From the NCBI GenBank assembly GCA_948567375.1, contig OX419755.1:44149001-44213000 (forward strand): a stretch of DNA of 64,000 nucleotides, in the 5' to 3' direction. A program made the translations under genes and the position numbers. The notes below the pieces were generated by a model. That model made no database searches. It was not told the DNA's origin and worked only from the letters and a program-made list of their open reading frames with translations. Positions 21,100-33,195 of the stretch are shown here, piece by piece. The first letter of the stretch is position 1; every line of letters begins with the position of its first letter. This stretch comes from Lunularia cruciata. Lineage: Eukaryota > Streptophyta > Marchantiopsida > Lunulariales > Lunulariaceae.

Positions 21100-23252
21100 C
21101 ATTAGGCCCTTGGGAGCAATAGGGTCATGCCCCCGACTACTAGAGGTCCCAACCTCTATGTGAGAAACTCCCTTGGATTTGGCTGCAAGCTCCATACGTC
21201 CTCTAGCTACCTCTTAAGAAGACCAAGGGTGTAATCCAAGTAGACCACGCTAACCTAGATGGACTCCAAGTAGACCACTCTCCCTAGTAGCCACTGGTTG
21301 TGTCCCAATAATACCCTATCCACTCGGTCCAATACCCCTAGCATGTGCCTGAATTGTCTCTATAGGCACAAGGCTCACAAGTGTCTGAGTGGTGATGCCT
21401 ATCAAGCATATCCTACATTGCTCTACCAAGCCAAGGCTCACAATCTAGGTCAAATAGTTTAGGTACATAGCTTGACCTAACACTTGACACTTGGATGCCT
21501 CTGATACTACTAGTATAGTGGTAATACTAGTGCAAAAAACCCATCACCCAATCTCTCTCATCAAAGTTGGGCTCCACCAACTGTTGTAACTATGAGTCCC
21601 AAACTAGTCCAAGACCTCCTTCTCAAAAAGCATGAGAACCTGGGAAACTCATAAGTGTGGGAAAAGCGGCTCTAGGCTATCCAACTAGGTTCACCACTAC
21701 CATAAATGACCTATCAGCTACTACCACTATCTGAGACTTACGCCCAACATCTAAGATGTCATCAACAAGGATGTGGTCTAGTTGCTGAATCCCATCATAT
21801 GCATGCTTTAGAACCTCTCTGGATATGAAGTTTGTCCACCAAAGATGAAGACAATGAGCACATGATCTTATTCTAGCTGCATCTGACAATATAGCAGGTC
21901 CCATCCAAGAATGGACTTGATGTGTGCTTGCACCACTTTGGTGCAAGAATCACCCATCAAAGAAATGTTCTCCAAAAAGTAAGCTGGAGAAACGGATTGA
22001 TAGACCTAGAGATGTCGTAGTATCCGTAACATTTCCTAAAACACACCAGAAGAGGGATCTTGAAGACCCAAACCTCGGCCAACACGTGCATGTCCCTAAC
22101 ATGGCCATCCAAAAATCACCAAGTGAGCAGGTCCATGTCTCCCCAGATCATGCGCCTCTAGTAAGGAAATGTCTATTGGTAGAGCCTTTTGGTAGCAGTT
22201 GACATTGGTAATAACTCAAGAGACCGATAGGCCAAGTGTGTCACATAATGTGGAGAGACTCACCTAGCAGTCTCATCTCTCTTCACATACAAGTACTTTT
22301 GTACTTGTATACCCGCCTATAGTACCGTAGCTAGTCCGGTGCTAATCCCACCAAAAAACTCTTATAAACATACTCCCTCTATTGGATATTGCCAAGCAAT
22401 GAGCGTAGTATCCAGAGGTGTCAAGGTAATTGACTTTGGAGGCTCATCCTCACTCATCTCCTGGTGGTACAAAGGCTCCACTCCAAGCCCACAACACCAA
22501 CCAATCTGCATGTTGCTACAATGCCTCCTCCGAACTCCACAATGGAATATCCAAAGTGGATAGAAAAATCTGACTTGTACTCCAAATCCGAGTGGTCTCC
22601 TCTGATACTAGAGTATCCTCTGATGGGCATTCCTCTACAACAAGTCACTAGGCCAAGTAACAACACCACTAAAAGCTGAAATTGATGCTACCATGGTCCT
22701 AGACTATAGTGAGCCAAGACTGCCACTACTGTAGCATACTGGTAGGCAACATACTTGTCCCTCACTTGAATGCCAACTTGGTCTTATAGTCAAAAGTCAA
22801 TAGTGACACCCATGGGGTATAGCACTGCTCCACCAACTAGCACATCATATGACTCAACTATAGTTGCAATAGCTTGAGCTCTCACAACCGAGCTATCAAT
22901 CAAATGACCAAGCTGAACCTGGACAACAAGCTCCCCATGTATGATGTACTATGTTGAGCCACCACCTAGAGATGTTTGGATCTGAAATAGACACCTCTAC
23001 GTATTGGTCTTCCATAACCCTAGACCGACAATTGCAGCCTTCTCCAACATAAGGGGTTGCACACAAGAGTCTAATAAGACTCTCTATGGTGTTAAGACCT
23101 TCCTTGAAAGTCCTACCAAATGGAAAATCCCCCTCTAGTTATCCAATAGGACAACACCAAGTGTGAACCGTGCTCTTTCAAAGGCCGGTCTAATTGGTAA
23201 CTCCTCCAATCTAGCCATTGCTGCTTGCCATAAACCATTGGTTGTTGAGAGG
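21100..23252 (-). pseudogene. MTE copy 1 protease and DNMT3-like methyltransferase (decayed)
   Basis: It is collinear with 53220-55400 of copy 2. The methyltransferase spans about 22420-21490. The G-W-P-C of motif IV is followed by TAG where copy 2 has Gln (near 22110). The motif VIII region (W-W-T-N) is readable at about 21835. The protease region lies near 23060. Frameshifts and stops make it inactive. The 5' end is cut by E2 at 23252, and gag continues at 36991. Confidence 0.85.
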
Positions 23253-23639
23253 TGTGGTGCCCACATTTTTTGTTTTTTTTCAAAATAAAGGAGAAGAAGT
23301 GTATAGAGAAGTCGGATTGCGCCTGTATGGCCAAAGAAGGCAAAGAAAATTGTCTTTGGGATGAAACCTGAAGTAAAGTGACTTCGGGTCATAAGGCAAA
23401 GTACTCAAAAATGCCCTGTCAGCATACAATACGAAGTAAATTGTCTTCAGATTGGGGGGAGCTCAACCCGAGGCAAAGACAGTCTAACAACCTTTCGTCG
23501 GGGCGAGAAATTCAAGAAAGGGCCGTTTCAAAACTGGCGGCTCATACGCGTGAAGGTTGATTGATAGTGACAGGTGCATGCCAAAGGTGTGATTTCTCGG
23601 TAGAAACTCAAAGTGACGGAAGACAAAGAAGTGCAACTC

Positions 23640-23646
23640 TATAAAA
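23640..23646 (+). promoter_or_regulatory. Candidate TATA box ahead of the LTR ORF
   Basis: TATAAAA lies 27 bp before the ATG at 23667. The same 27-bp spacing is kept at 33584/33611 and, inverted, at 10066/10039. A start site about 30 bp downstream would fall at or just after this ATG, so the true start codon may be a later Met. Confidence 0.45.
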
Positions 23647-23666
23647 ATTGAAATTGCAATGACAAA

Positions 23667-26232
23667 ATGTTGAGCAATTTTCCTTTGCCGTTGAGGAGTC
23701 GTCTTGCAAGTGATCAGGGAAAGGGAAATAAAGTTGGACTCGGGTTAGTGCGCAAGGGAGAAGTCGTGAGAGAGAAATCGAGAGACAGTAAGAAAGTAGA
23801 AGAGATGGGAGGAGGGAAGAAAAACTCCAAATTCATAGTGAGAAATCATGCAATTTGGAGATTAGATGTAGTAGCAAGGATCAAAGTCTTGAGCTGACTT
23901 TGGATCACCTTTCTGGCATGGAACTGGAACGTAAGTTTTCCAGGATTCATGACAAAAATCATCGAGAGTAAGTGTCTCAATGGTCCCGAGGAAGAAGAGA
24001 AGAGAGAAAATCCGGCTTGCTAGACAGAGTCGGATTGGAGACTCGTACTCGGGGAGGAGGCGGGTTCGGAGCAGGGAGCCACGTTCTTGGGGAAAGGAGA
24101 GATAGCCCAAGAAATGCAAGAGGTGAGAGATGCCTTCTTGTTGAAGAGAACGAAGAATGGGTACAAGGTAGAAAGTTACAAAGATCCTATCAAGAGAGGA
24201 ATTGTGAGTGCTTTGATGGTAATCCTGAAGTCGGAGAGAACAACTTATGTGATGAAACACCAAGCGGTGTTCTTTCACAAATTGTTTGCAGGAGAATCCA
24301 TTACTTGGGCAAGGTGTTTTCACGGGAGAACAAGGCAAATGGTGTGGAATCTGCAGGATAAGTCACCTCCACACTACATCGTGCCATTTGCAGCACATTT
24401 CTACCTCGGGTTGAATTTGCTTAATTTGGCAGAGCGCAATAGAATGGTGTCTCACTTCCATCCTGACTTGAGAAGAGAAGTCGACACGGAGGAGCAGCAA
24501 TATATTCTCCAAATCCGGAGCACGGACGACTACTACGCAAAGACAGGGAAAAACGTGGAGGTCGTAGTAAGTACCCCGACGAAGAAGAGAACTCGGCACG
24601 CAGAAGCCAAAGAAAACAAGAAACCTCAAAAGATGTAGAAAAATAACCCGAGGTAAGGAAGTGTGGTGATTGAGTCAGAAGATGAAGACTCAAAAGGCGA
24701 AGCCAAGCTCAAGACGGAGGACTCGGAACGTGAGGAGGAACCTGAGCTGACACTGCAGAGCAGAGATACTAGCAATGACAGTGAAGACGGTGGAGAAATG
24801 ACCTTGGCACCAGCGGCTGAAGAATACAAAGAAGAAGTGCAAGCCAAAGTAGAAGCCGAAGACAATGCGGCGCTGGAAGACGAAGTACCGGTGCTCGAGG
24901 AGAAGAAGATTGCAGTACAGCAAGGAGTTTGCTTGAGATATAAGGCGAAGTGTGAGGCGGGGCCGAGTAAAATGAAGGAAGAGGCAGAAGACAACATGGG
25001 TAGTGAGGCATCAATCCCGATACAAAGACTTCAGAGAAGAAGGCGCGTATCAGGAGAACATGAGGAGAAACAAGAAATTACTCTGCGGGAGGAAGAAGTT
25101 GCCAATGAGGGAGTAGAGTACCTGCGAGAGGTAGTGTGCCCGCTGTTGGTGAAGTTGGAGCAGAAGAAGAAGGAGATGCAGTCGACTTGTCCAGAAGTAA
25201 AGACTGTATTGCAGGTGGTAGCAAGATAATAAGAGGAGAACTCGAAGTTGAAGAGGAGTATAACCCGAGGTGAGAAGGAGAGAGAAGTACTGCAAGCGGA
25301 AGCAGTAGAGAGAAGTCATGTAATCAAAGACCTGAAGAGAGAAGTGAGCTATCGAGAGGATCTTGCAATGAAGAGTGACATCGCAAGGGAGAGATAGGTA
25401 GCGGAGCACAAAATCTTGAAGCAATAGTTTGCTGATTCAAGCGTAGAGCTTATCCATGCTATGGCAAGGGTAGCATCGAAGGAACAAGAGCTCGATCAAG
25501 TGATGGAGAGTATGGAGGAGAAGAAGCAACTTTGGCAAAGAGAGTTGTCTGTGCGGTATAGAGAAGAAGAGAGATTACAAGAGTTACTTTGTAATCAAGA
25601 AGAGAAAGTTGTATAGAAGGAGAAAGAGAAGGAAGCGGTGAAGGCCGAGTTTGAGGAAGAGTTGGCGATGTACAGAGAGGAATGGCTTGCAGATCGGGAA
25701 CGAGAACAAAAGACAAGATTGGAGCCATTGAAGGAGATAGTCCTCAGAGTGAATGCAATGTTAAGTACAGAAGCCAGCGTTCGAATTGAAGAAGCGTGAC
25801 TGCACGAGTTGAAGTTGTTGGTACAAGAGACGAGGCAAAGACAAGCAAAGGACACGGAGATGAATGCCTTGTTAATCAAACTAAGAACTCGTGTAGATAG
25901 AAAGGTGTTAGAAGTAGAGGATAACATCTCAATTAGATTAGACTTAGTGAAAATAGAGTTAGAAAAGCTTCGGAAAGATGTTAAGGCAAAACCCGAAGTA
26001 GATAACATAGGAATCCAAATGTCTTTGAAGTTGCCCTTAGAGACATTAGAGAAGAGTAGATGAAGAGTTAGATAGATTACCCACTAGTGCAATTTCAGAT
26101 CAGGAAAGAGAATTGCTGGATCTGGTCGAAGAAGTAGGAGATGTAAAACCCGAGGACATAGTAGTAGGAAGTAAGATTACTTCGGGTTTGGGTTTGAAAG
26201 CCAAGGACAAAGTAGACATTGGATTGGATTAG
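23667..26232 (+). pseudogene. LTR-encoded long ORF, E2 5' LTR copy
   Basis: Function unknown. The frame begins at ATG 23667 and ends at TAG 26230-26232, about 855 codons. Main open pieces are 23667-23897, 24087-24638, 24663-25229 and 25809-26063. An N-terminal basic region (G-G-G-K-K-N-S-K) precedes a globular part rich in aromatics (W-A-R-C-F-H, F-A-A-H-F-Y-L-G-L), an acidic stretch at about 24660-24910, then a Glu/Lys-rich heptad-like region to the end. Stops TAG, TAG, TAG and TGA stand where the 3' LTR has CAG or related codons, so the break-up looks recent. It lies upstream of the probable genomic-RNA promoter, within U3. Confidence 0.7.
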
Positions 26233-26348
26233 TAACCAATTTGAGATTTGAAGAGGCAGATATGAAGAGGTGTATTGTCATTTCGGATCTGTAGGTTAGA
26301 ACAGTTGTGGTAGAACAGTATAGTTGTTAGAACTGTCGATTGCTTCAC

Positions 26349-26356
26349 TATTTAAG
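26349..26356 (+). promoter_or_regulatory. Candidate E2 genomic-RNA TATA box
   Basis: TATTTAAG follows the LTR ORF by about 120 bp and precedes the LTR end by about 670 bp, a usual U3-R distance. It is kept at 36314-36321, at 7325-7318 (inverted), near 15900 and near 40600. Confidence 0.5.
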
Positions 26357-27032
26357 AGTGGCATTCGCAGGAAATTGTTGTTTAGTGCTCATTATTTCTG
26401 AGAATAGATAAAGCAAAGTGCTGTGAAGTAGTGCTTGTCGCTTGAGCTTGATTCCGAGTATCAATTTTGCAATTGTGTTTGTGAGTGTTTGGAGAAATTT
26501 GAAGTGCAAGTCAGTGTGCTTGTTGGATGTTGGATTCCACAGCCTTGATCTTCATTTTGTGTGTTTGATCCTGAGTGAAGTGCAATCAAAGCAATGCCTT
26601 GACAGATCTGAGAGGACTTGTAGTGTTGGTAGTATTCTGCATTTGTGAGTACAGTGTGAAGTTGATGTGAAGCAATTTCGATCAAGGAAGTTGTGCCTTC
26701 AGTGGAGGGGTAGAACACAATTCTGAGGCGAAGTCGTTTTGCAGTGAAGTGCTGTTTTCAGGAGAGCCTGAATCATCACAATCAAGATTGTTTGGAAAGA
26801 ATTGAAGGATATGTGATTAAGGAGTGTGAATTTGTGACAAGACTGCAAGTGAGTGCTTGTTACTCTCTTCTGGGTGTGGTTTCTACCTGAGAGACTAAAG
26901 AAGAACTCAAGAAGAACTGAAATTGTTACTTTGCTTTGTATTTGACCAATTCTAACTCGTATCTCTACGAGAATGAACTTTGCTTCCCCAATGACCACAA
27001 AAGTGATATTTGCCAGGTTGTCACATGATTTT

Positions 27033-27050
27033 TGGTGCCGCTGCCGGGGA
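27033..27050 (+). other. E2 primer binding site (tRNA-Asp type)
   Basis: TGGTGCCGCTGCCGGGGA starts seven bases after the 5' LTR. It differs by two bases from the Asp tRNA primer site typical of plant Athila/Tat elements. Confidence 0.85.
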
Positions 27051-27116
27051 TACAAATCTCGGAAGTGGAAGAATACAAAACCTAATTGGAAATTGGGTAT
27101 CAACGCAATATGAATG

Positions 27117-28980
27117 TCTGCATTGAGAGAAAAACAAGAAGAGAGAGCTTGAAGACAAGCACTTCAGCGTGAAGAAGACGAATGTCTGAACGTCCCATCC
27201 ATCATTGAGAAAACTGAGCGAGAGGCGTTGGAGTTTCAACTCCTTCACAAAGTGCAAGAAGCCCTGCGAGAACTTGACCACAAGAAACACGAAGGCGGTT
27301 GGCAAGGCTACTTTGCATCTCCCTCTTCTTCCAAGAAGAAGAAAGAATCAAGTGGGCAAACATATGCATTGCGGCCCAGTACACCAACTTCCCCTAGAGC
27401 TGTAAAGGAAGTTGTTTCCTTGAAGACCTTTGTTCAAGAAAAGACAGCACAAACACTTACTGAAGACGAGTGTCAATATCTTTCTACGAACGATTCCTCG
27501 GTTGTCCCGAAGGAATTTTGAAGAACCCATCGAAGGTGTTGATCCTGAAGCTTCCACTCCGGTTGAAGTCAACACCCTCATAGCAGAAATTGTTGAAGAA
27601 GACCCTACCTTGAATTTGACGAATTGGAATCCCTGGGCTGACAACACGGCGTCAATTCCAGCCAATCCTTCCGTTCCGTCAAGTTCCACATTACCTCAGC
27701 CGATCCCAGTGCATCAAACGATGACTTCACTTCCTGTCACCCGACACGCCTATCAGAAGTATAAGGGGACAGAACAAGACAAAGACCCCGATGAATTCAT
27801 CAAAGAATTCAAAGTCATATCCTTTGCTAACAAGGAGCATGACTCGGCGGATTGACTGAGAATTTTCCCAAGTCTGCTTTGCAAGAAAGCTCGGAGCTGG
27901 TACACCCATGTGACTCAGAAGGGGTTTGTACCATCGGACTGGGCAAACTTGAGAAACAACTTCCTGGAACGATTCCGGGAGGTTGACTACGATACAAGTG
28001 TCTTCGCGGCACTCAACAATTTGGACCGGGGCAAGAATGAGAAGTTGAGAGACTACTCTGAGCGGTTCATGGCACTACTGAACCGAGTTCCCAAGCAATC
28101 GGGGGTGGTGTGATACTCTGATGCCCAAGCCATTACCTGGTTCCTTGGGGGCCTTTCACCAAAGATACGAATCTTTTCCAAGGAGAGGAACGTAACTTCC
28201 TTGGACAAAGTACTCAAACATGTCGCTCGTTATGAAGCGGCCCACTCTCACTCTGCCGGTAACCGGAGAAATCGGGAGAAGAAAGGCAAGAAGCCCAGAA
28301 GGAGAGCTTTGTGCAACACCTCCCCTTCTTTGGACAAATCCTCTACATCTTTGAGCTCTTCTTCGGAATCCAAAGAAGAATCAAAGCCAAGACGAGTCAG
28401 AAGACGTGGAGGCAAGAAACCAGTGACTCCTCCAGCCAAGAGTGTACATAAGGCGGATATGAAGCTAGATGCCCTCATCAAGGAGTTTTCGGATTTCAAG
28501 ATCCAGATGATTGGGGCTAAGGACCAAAGAAAGGCCCCAGCATTTGGACAATCTAATGTGTGGTACACCGCATGTGGCAAATCCGGCCATGCCAACACAG
28601 AATGCAATACTCGTAATGCATTCCCGGTGTAGCAAATTGATTGGGTTCCGCAATGGAACCAAGATGAGGACAAAGAGGCGGTGTACCAAACTCAGGAGGT
28701 ACAGCCTCAACCGAGCACATTGTATCAAGGTCTGAGGTTTGGACCCAGGGAGTATAACCCCAATGCTCCTCCACAAAGACCACCAATGAGCAACCAAAAT
28801 CGCCCTCAGAATGTTGCACCCGGAGCTTGTTATAATTGTGGCTCGATGGGACATTGGTCTCCAATTGTCCCGAGCCAAGAAGGCAAATTGGGTACTTTCC
28901 CTTGTGCGGAAATTGTAAAGGATCGGGGCATACGGGCAACCAATGCCCTCACCCACCGAACCCGAAGCCGCCTGTAAAAT
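27117..28980 (+). pseudogene. E2 gag (capsid plus CCHC knuckles), decayed
   Basis: Open segments 27228-27521, 27430-27855, 27910-28113, 28201-28632 and 28681-28977 encode a plant Gag. The capsid-type domain (about 27750-28230) has A-R-S-W-Y, W-A-N-L-R-N-N-F and the usual Y-S-E-R-F region. A basic, Ser-rich linker follows (28260-28450). Two zinc-knuckle regions lie at about 28555-28610 and 28825-28950, the second split over two frames (C-Y-N-C-G, then C-G-N-C-K-G-S-G-H). A frameshift near 27500 and stops at 27853 and 28111 inactivate it. Confidence 0.85.
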
Positions 28981-30050
28981 ATGTACAGACCCCCACTGAG
29001 CGTGCAACACTTCAGCCGAAGGGAGATACGAATGTAAATTGCATTACTCTTGAGGAAGAAAGACCTCAAGAAGGGAGTCCGGCCTCAGAAGGAGAATGGC
29101 CAGACCTTGAAGTTTTGAAAGTTGAGACACACTCCAGCAAGAAGAAGCGTGATCCCGAAGAACTGAGTACGACCTCGTCGTCTTCCCGAAAGGCGAAGAG
29201 ACTGCGCCCAAAAGCTATTCTTTCGGCCAAGGAGGAAAAGATCCTCGCAAAAGCTAAAGCTAAAGCCTTGCAGAAAGAATTAAAGGAGGCATTACTCAGG
29301 ACTCGGGAACTGAGTTTGGAAGAAGAGATGAAGACAAAGTCTCCAATTTTTCCGGCGGACATCCGATCCAAAGTAAAGAGTCTGATCCAAGCCGAGGTGG
29401 GCTTACCCAAGGAAGCTTGGGTTAAGGCCATCAGCAAGCCCGTCACCATTTTGAAGCGTCCCAAAGTCAAGAGGGAACATGGAGAGTCCTCGGACCCAAA
29501 GCTGAAGACAAAGATGGTCAAATTGGGAGGAGTTCCCCAATATGATATTGTAGCCGATCTGGCCACCACAAATGCCAATGTTACATTTAAGCAATTGTGG
29601 GAAGATAACAAGCTGTACAAGAGACAGCTTAATTCGGCCCTCAAGAAGGTGAGGTCGATGTCAAAGAAGGACCTGCCTGCTATTTATCATATTGAACAAG
29701 AAGATTTGGGATCTCCTGAGGTAGACGCGGAGATTGTAGGGTGCATGATCACATCGATACCCATTGACTCTGGGTCCGATGTGAATGTCATGACCAAAGA
29801 TACTGCAAATTGACTCGGGTATCATACGTTTGAACCAACTCCCCAAATTTTGAAGTTTGCAGACCAAACCAAGAGACGGCCCTTGGGCATGTTGTTGAAC
29901 ATTACCACGATCATTGGAGGGGTATCCTTCAAGTTGAATTACATCGTGTTGCGGCCAGTGACAAAAACTGGTTACCCTCTGTTGATCGGCAGACCCTGGT
30001 TGTATAGTGCCCAAGTTGTAGTGGATTGGCATCAGCAGAAGTTAAGATTC
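28981..30050 (+). pseudogene. E2 Gag-Pol linker and protease
   Basis: The frame open from 28836 to 29813 carries a long charged linker (29060-29680) and then the protease active site I-D-S-G-S-D at about 29765. A TGA at 29811-29813, where CGA would fit, interrupts it. The same frame resumes and ends the protease with the G-R-P-W-L motif near 29988. This arrangement is typical of plant Athila/Tat-type Ty3 elements. Confidence 0.82.
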
Positions 30051-33000
30051 AAGGACATTTCGTCCGAAGATCAAAAGCTGGTGACTGTGAGTTGGACGAA
30101 GGTTCCCCATCTCGGGGAAACAAGTTCATCAGAAGAGGAGGACAAATCCGAAGACTCATCGTCTTTGTCTTCAGATGAATCCGAAGATGAAGTCCAAGTT
30201 AATTACTTGGAATGCTACAAGGTAGAGGTTGATGACGAAGATCCATATGACCTCACCTCGGGTGAACCTGACTTGGAGGAAGGGGGTTTGATGGCCGCTT
30301 GCTTCGGGTTAAGCCGAGTAAGCCACGTTGAAGGAGTCATCAACCCCAATGACTGTCAAGAGGTGTTACTAACTGAAGGAAAAATTTTAAAGATCTCGAA
30401 GACAGTTACTTCGGAGGAGTTGGCAGGATACACTGCCCTGTTTATAGAGTTCCAGGATGTATTTGCTTGGTCGATTGATCAAATGCCGGGTATTCCACAA
30501 GAATTCGGAGAACACCGGATTGATTTGGTTGAAGGTGCAGTTCCGGTTTGGCAGCAACAATACCGCCTGAACCCGAAGTACTCGCTTTTGGTGAAAGATG
30601 AAATCGACAAGTACTTAGGGGCCAGAATCATCTTCCCTGTCTTAAGCAGTGAATGGGTCTCCCCCATTGTCATTGTCCCAAAGAAGAAAATAGGGAAGAT
30701 CCGAGTGTGCCAAGACTTCCAAAAATTGAACGTAGTTACAAGGAAAGATCATCACCCCTTGCCTTTTACCGATACAATTTTAGATCAGGTAGCTGGGCAT
30801 CTTTGTTATAGTTTTCTCGATGGATTTTCAGGGTACAATCAAGTATCCATTCAAGAAGAAGACAAGGATAAAACTACATTCATGACTGATTGGGGCACTT
30901 TGCTTACAATCAAATGCCCTTTGGGTTGTGTAATGTTCAAGCTACTTTCCAGCAAATGATGAATTCGATCTTCAAGGATTTCATGCGCAAATTTATGGAA
31001 GTTTTTATTGATGACTTTTGTGTGTTTGGTCAAAGAGATGTACATTTAGATTACCTTTGCCAAACGTTTGAAAGGTGTCGTTTTTCTGGCTTGTCATTAC
31101 ACCCGGAGAAATGCTTCTTCGCGATGAAGGAGGGAATTCTTCTGGGGCATCGGGTGTCAAGCTGAGGTATTGAAGTCGATGTTGAGAAGGTTAAGATAAT
31201 CACAGCTTTGGAATCCCCGAAGAACATCCAGGAGCTGAGAGCCTTCTTGGGACATGTCGGATATTACAGACGCTTTGTGTCAAACTATGCAGTGCTTGCT
31301 GCACCACTTACAAAGCTTCTGAAGAAATCTGAAGACTATCTGTGGGAAGCACATCAAGAAGAAGCTTTCCAGGTGTTGAAGAAGAAACTGGTTGAAGCAC
31401 CAGTCATAAGGGCCCCAAATTGGGACGTCCCTTTTCATATGTATGTGGACACTTTGTCCATGGCCATCAGGGTTGTCTTAAGTCAGAAGGACGAGAAGAA
31501 GAAGGACTACCCGGTGTATTATGCCAGCCGACAACTTTCAGTTTCTGAAAAGAACTATTCGACGACTAAAAGAGAAGCACTCGGAATGGTGTATGCCTGC
31601 AAGAAATTTCATCATTATTTGTTGGGGTATGAGTTTGTCTTCTATGTTGACCATTATGCATTGCAACATCTGGTCAAGAAGGCAGATTTATCGGGACAAA
31701 TTGCAAGATGGATCTTGTTATTACAAGAGTTCATGTATACTGTACAAGTGAGGAAGGGAGCTTCGCATTTGAATACGGACTTCCTGTCCAGGTTAGAAAC
31801 TCAAGACCAGAAGTGGGAAATTGACGATCGGTTCCCTGACAAAGAGTTGTATCACTTATCAGCAATGAGAAGTACGAGGTATGCAGATGAATATAATAAT
31901 CTGAATACTCTCCATTGTCCTGAGGGGATGGACCCGGAACAGCGGGCAGTCTTTCTCAGGAGAATGGGGCCGTATCAGCTTAAACAGAGCATTTTATTTA
32001 AGATGGGCGAAGACGAAGTACTTTGGCAATGCTTGGAGTCATACGAAGTAGGAGGAGTAATTGAATCTTTACACTCCGAGGCATTGGGAGGACACTATGC
32101 TCTGAAGAATACTGTAAAGAAAATTCTTTCAGCAAGGTATTGGTGGCCTACAATGTACAAAGATGTACATGCTCATATCCAAAGCTGTGATGCGTGTCAG
32201 AGAACGGGGAAGCCGACGGCTACTTCTCAATGGCCTTTGAGACCAATTTTGCCTTTGGCCCCATTTGAGAAATGGGGGATTGATTTTGTGGGTCCCATTC
32301 AACTAGTGACCCGAGTCACAAGAAAGCGCTACATTTTGGTTTGCACTGACTATGCTACGAAGATGGTTGAAGCGGAAGCAACTCGCAGAGATGATGCTGA
32401 AACTATGGTGGAATTTTTCTTTTGAAACATCATCTCCCGATATGGGTGTCCTTTGGAATTGGTCAGTGACCGAGGAACACATTTTTTGAACTCTGTAATG
32501 GAGGTGTTAACCAAGTATTTTCAGATTAAACATCGGAAGACGACTCCTTATAACCCAAAAGCAAATGGCTTAACGGAAAAAGCAAATGGGTTACTTTGTA
32601 AAATTTTGAATAAGGTGACTGTCAATTATGCCTATGACTGGGATACAAAATTACCAGCCGCGTTGTGGGCATATCAAATGACAAAGAAGATTACAACCAA
32701 ACAAACTCCATACTTCTTGACATATGGCTTGCATCCCATACTGCCGGTTGAATTTGAAGTTCCGACATATTGGGTTTTGTGCAAAGAACAAATGTCGGAA
32801 GAGGAAAGTCAGGATCTTTGGATTCATCAACTGATGTGGTTAGAAGAGAAAAGAGACGATGCAATGAAAACCACAAAAGAAGTACAAGCACAGAGGAAAG
32901 TCAAGCATGATCAAAGAATCAAGCCTGTGACTATACGAGAAGGGGATTTGGTTTTGTTATATGACAATCGACGAATATTTTTTCCAGGCAAGTTGCATTT

Positions 33001-33060
33001 GAGATGGATGGGTCCCTATCGAGTTCTTCATCTTTAAAAAAATGGTTCCATGCAACTCGT
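30051..33060 (+). pseudogene. E2 pol: RT, RNase H, integrase (no chromodomain)
   Basis: RT begins near 30500, with V-P-K-K-K-I-G-K-I-R-V-C at about 30680. A one-base loss near 30900 shifts the frame. The catalytic F-I-D-D is at about 31003-31014. A TGA at 31163-31165 replaces the Arg of S-R-G. The 405-codon segment 31208-32425 carries RNase H (Y-V-D-T, about 31440; D-H-Y-A-L-Q) and the integrase zinc region and first catalytic Asp (G-I-D-F-V-G-P, about 32280). After a TGA, 32453-33037 gives S-D-R-G-T-H and the catalytic Glu (G-L-T-E-K). It ends with a G-P-Y-R-V motif. The lack of a chromodomain and the Asp PBS place it outside the chromoviruses. Confidence 0.9.
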
Positions 33061-33179
33061 CAATTTGGAAGGTAATCCTTTTGCCACTTGAGTAAACGGG
33101 TGGAGAGTTTGGAGATATTGGACCATAGACTCAGAAGTTTCTAAGACACCCAAGGTCTATGTTTGCGGGGACGCTCACA

Positions 33180-33195
33180 TTTGAGGGAGGGGGTA
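33180..33195 (+). other. E2 polypurine tract
   Basis: TTTGAGGGAGGGGGTA lies directly before the 3' LTR. Confidence 0.8.

Larger units (their letters stand above)
23253..27025 (+). repeat. 5' LTR of element E2 (3.8 kb)
   Basis: It begins TGTGGTGCCCACA and ends GGTTGTCACA. The partner is 33196-36990. The AGAGG target duplication lies at 23248-23252 and 36991-36995, and removing E2 exactly rejoins the MTE copy 1 protease/Gag sequence. It contains the LTR ORF (23667-26232), a TATAAAA at 23640-23646 and a TATTTAAG at 26349-26356. The two LTRs differ mostly by transitions. Confidence 0.95.

Noticed and set aside
24626-24997. Open frames of 75-154 codons on the minus strand across the E2 LTRs (also 34501-34965, 25050-25424)
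   Set aside because: They mirror the low-complexity Glu/Lys-rich sense frame as Ser/Leu-rich antisense shadows. The sense frame is conserved and coherent; these are not.
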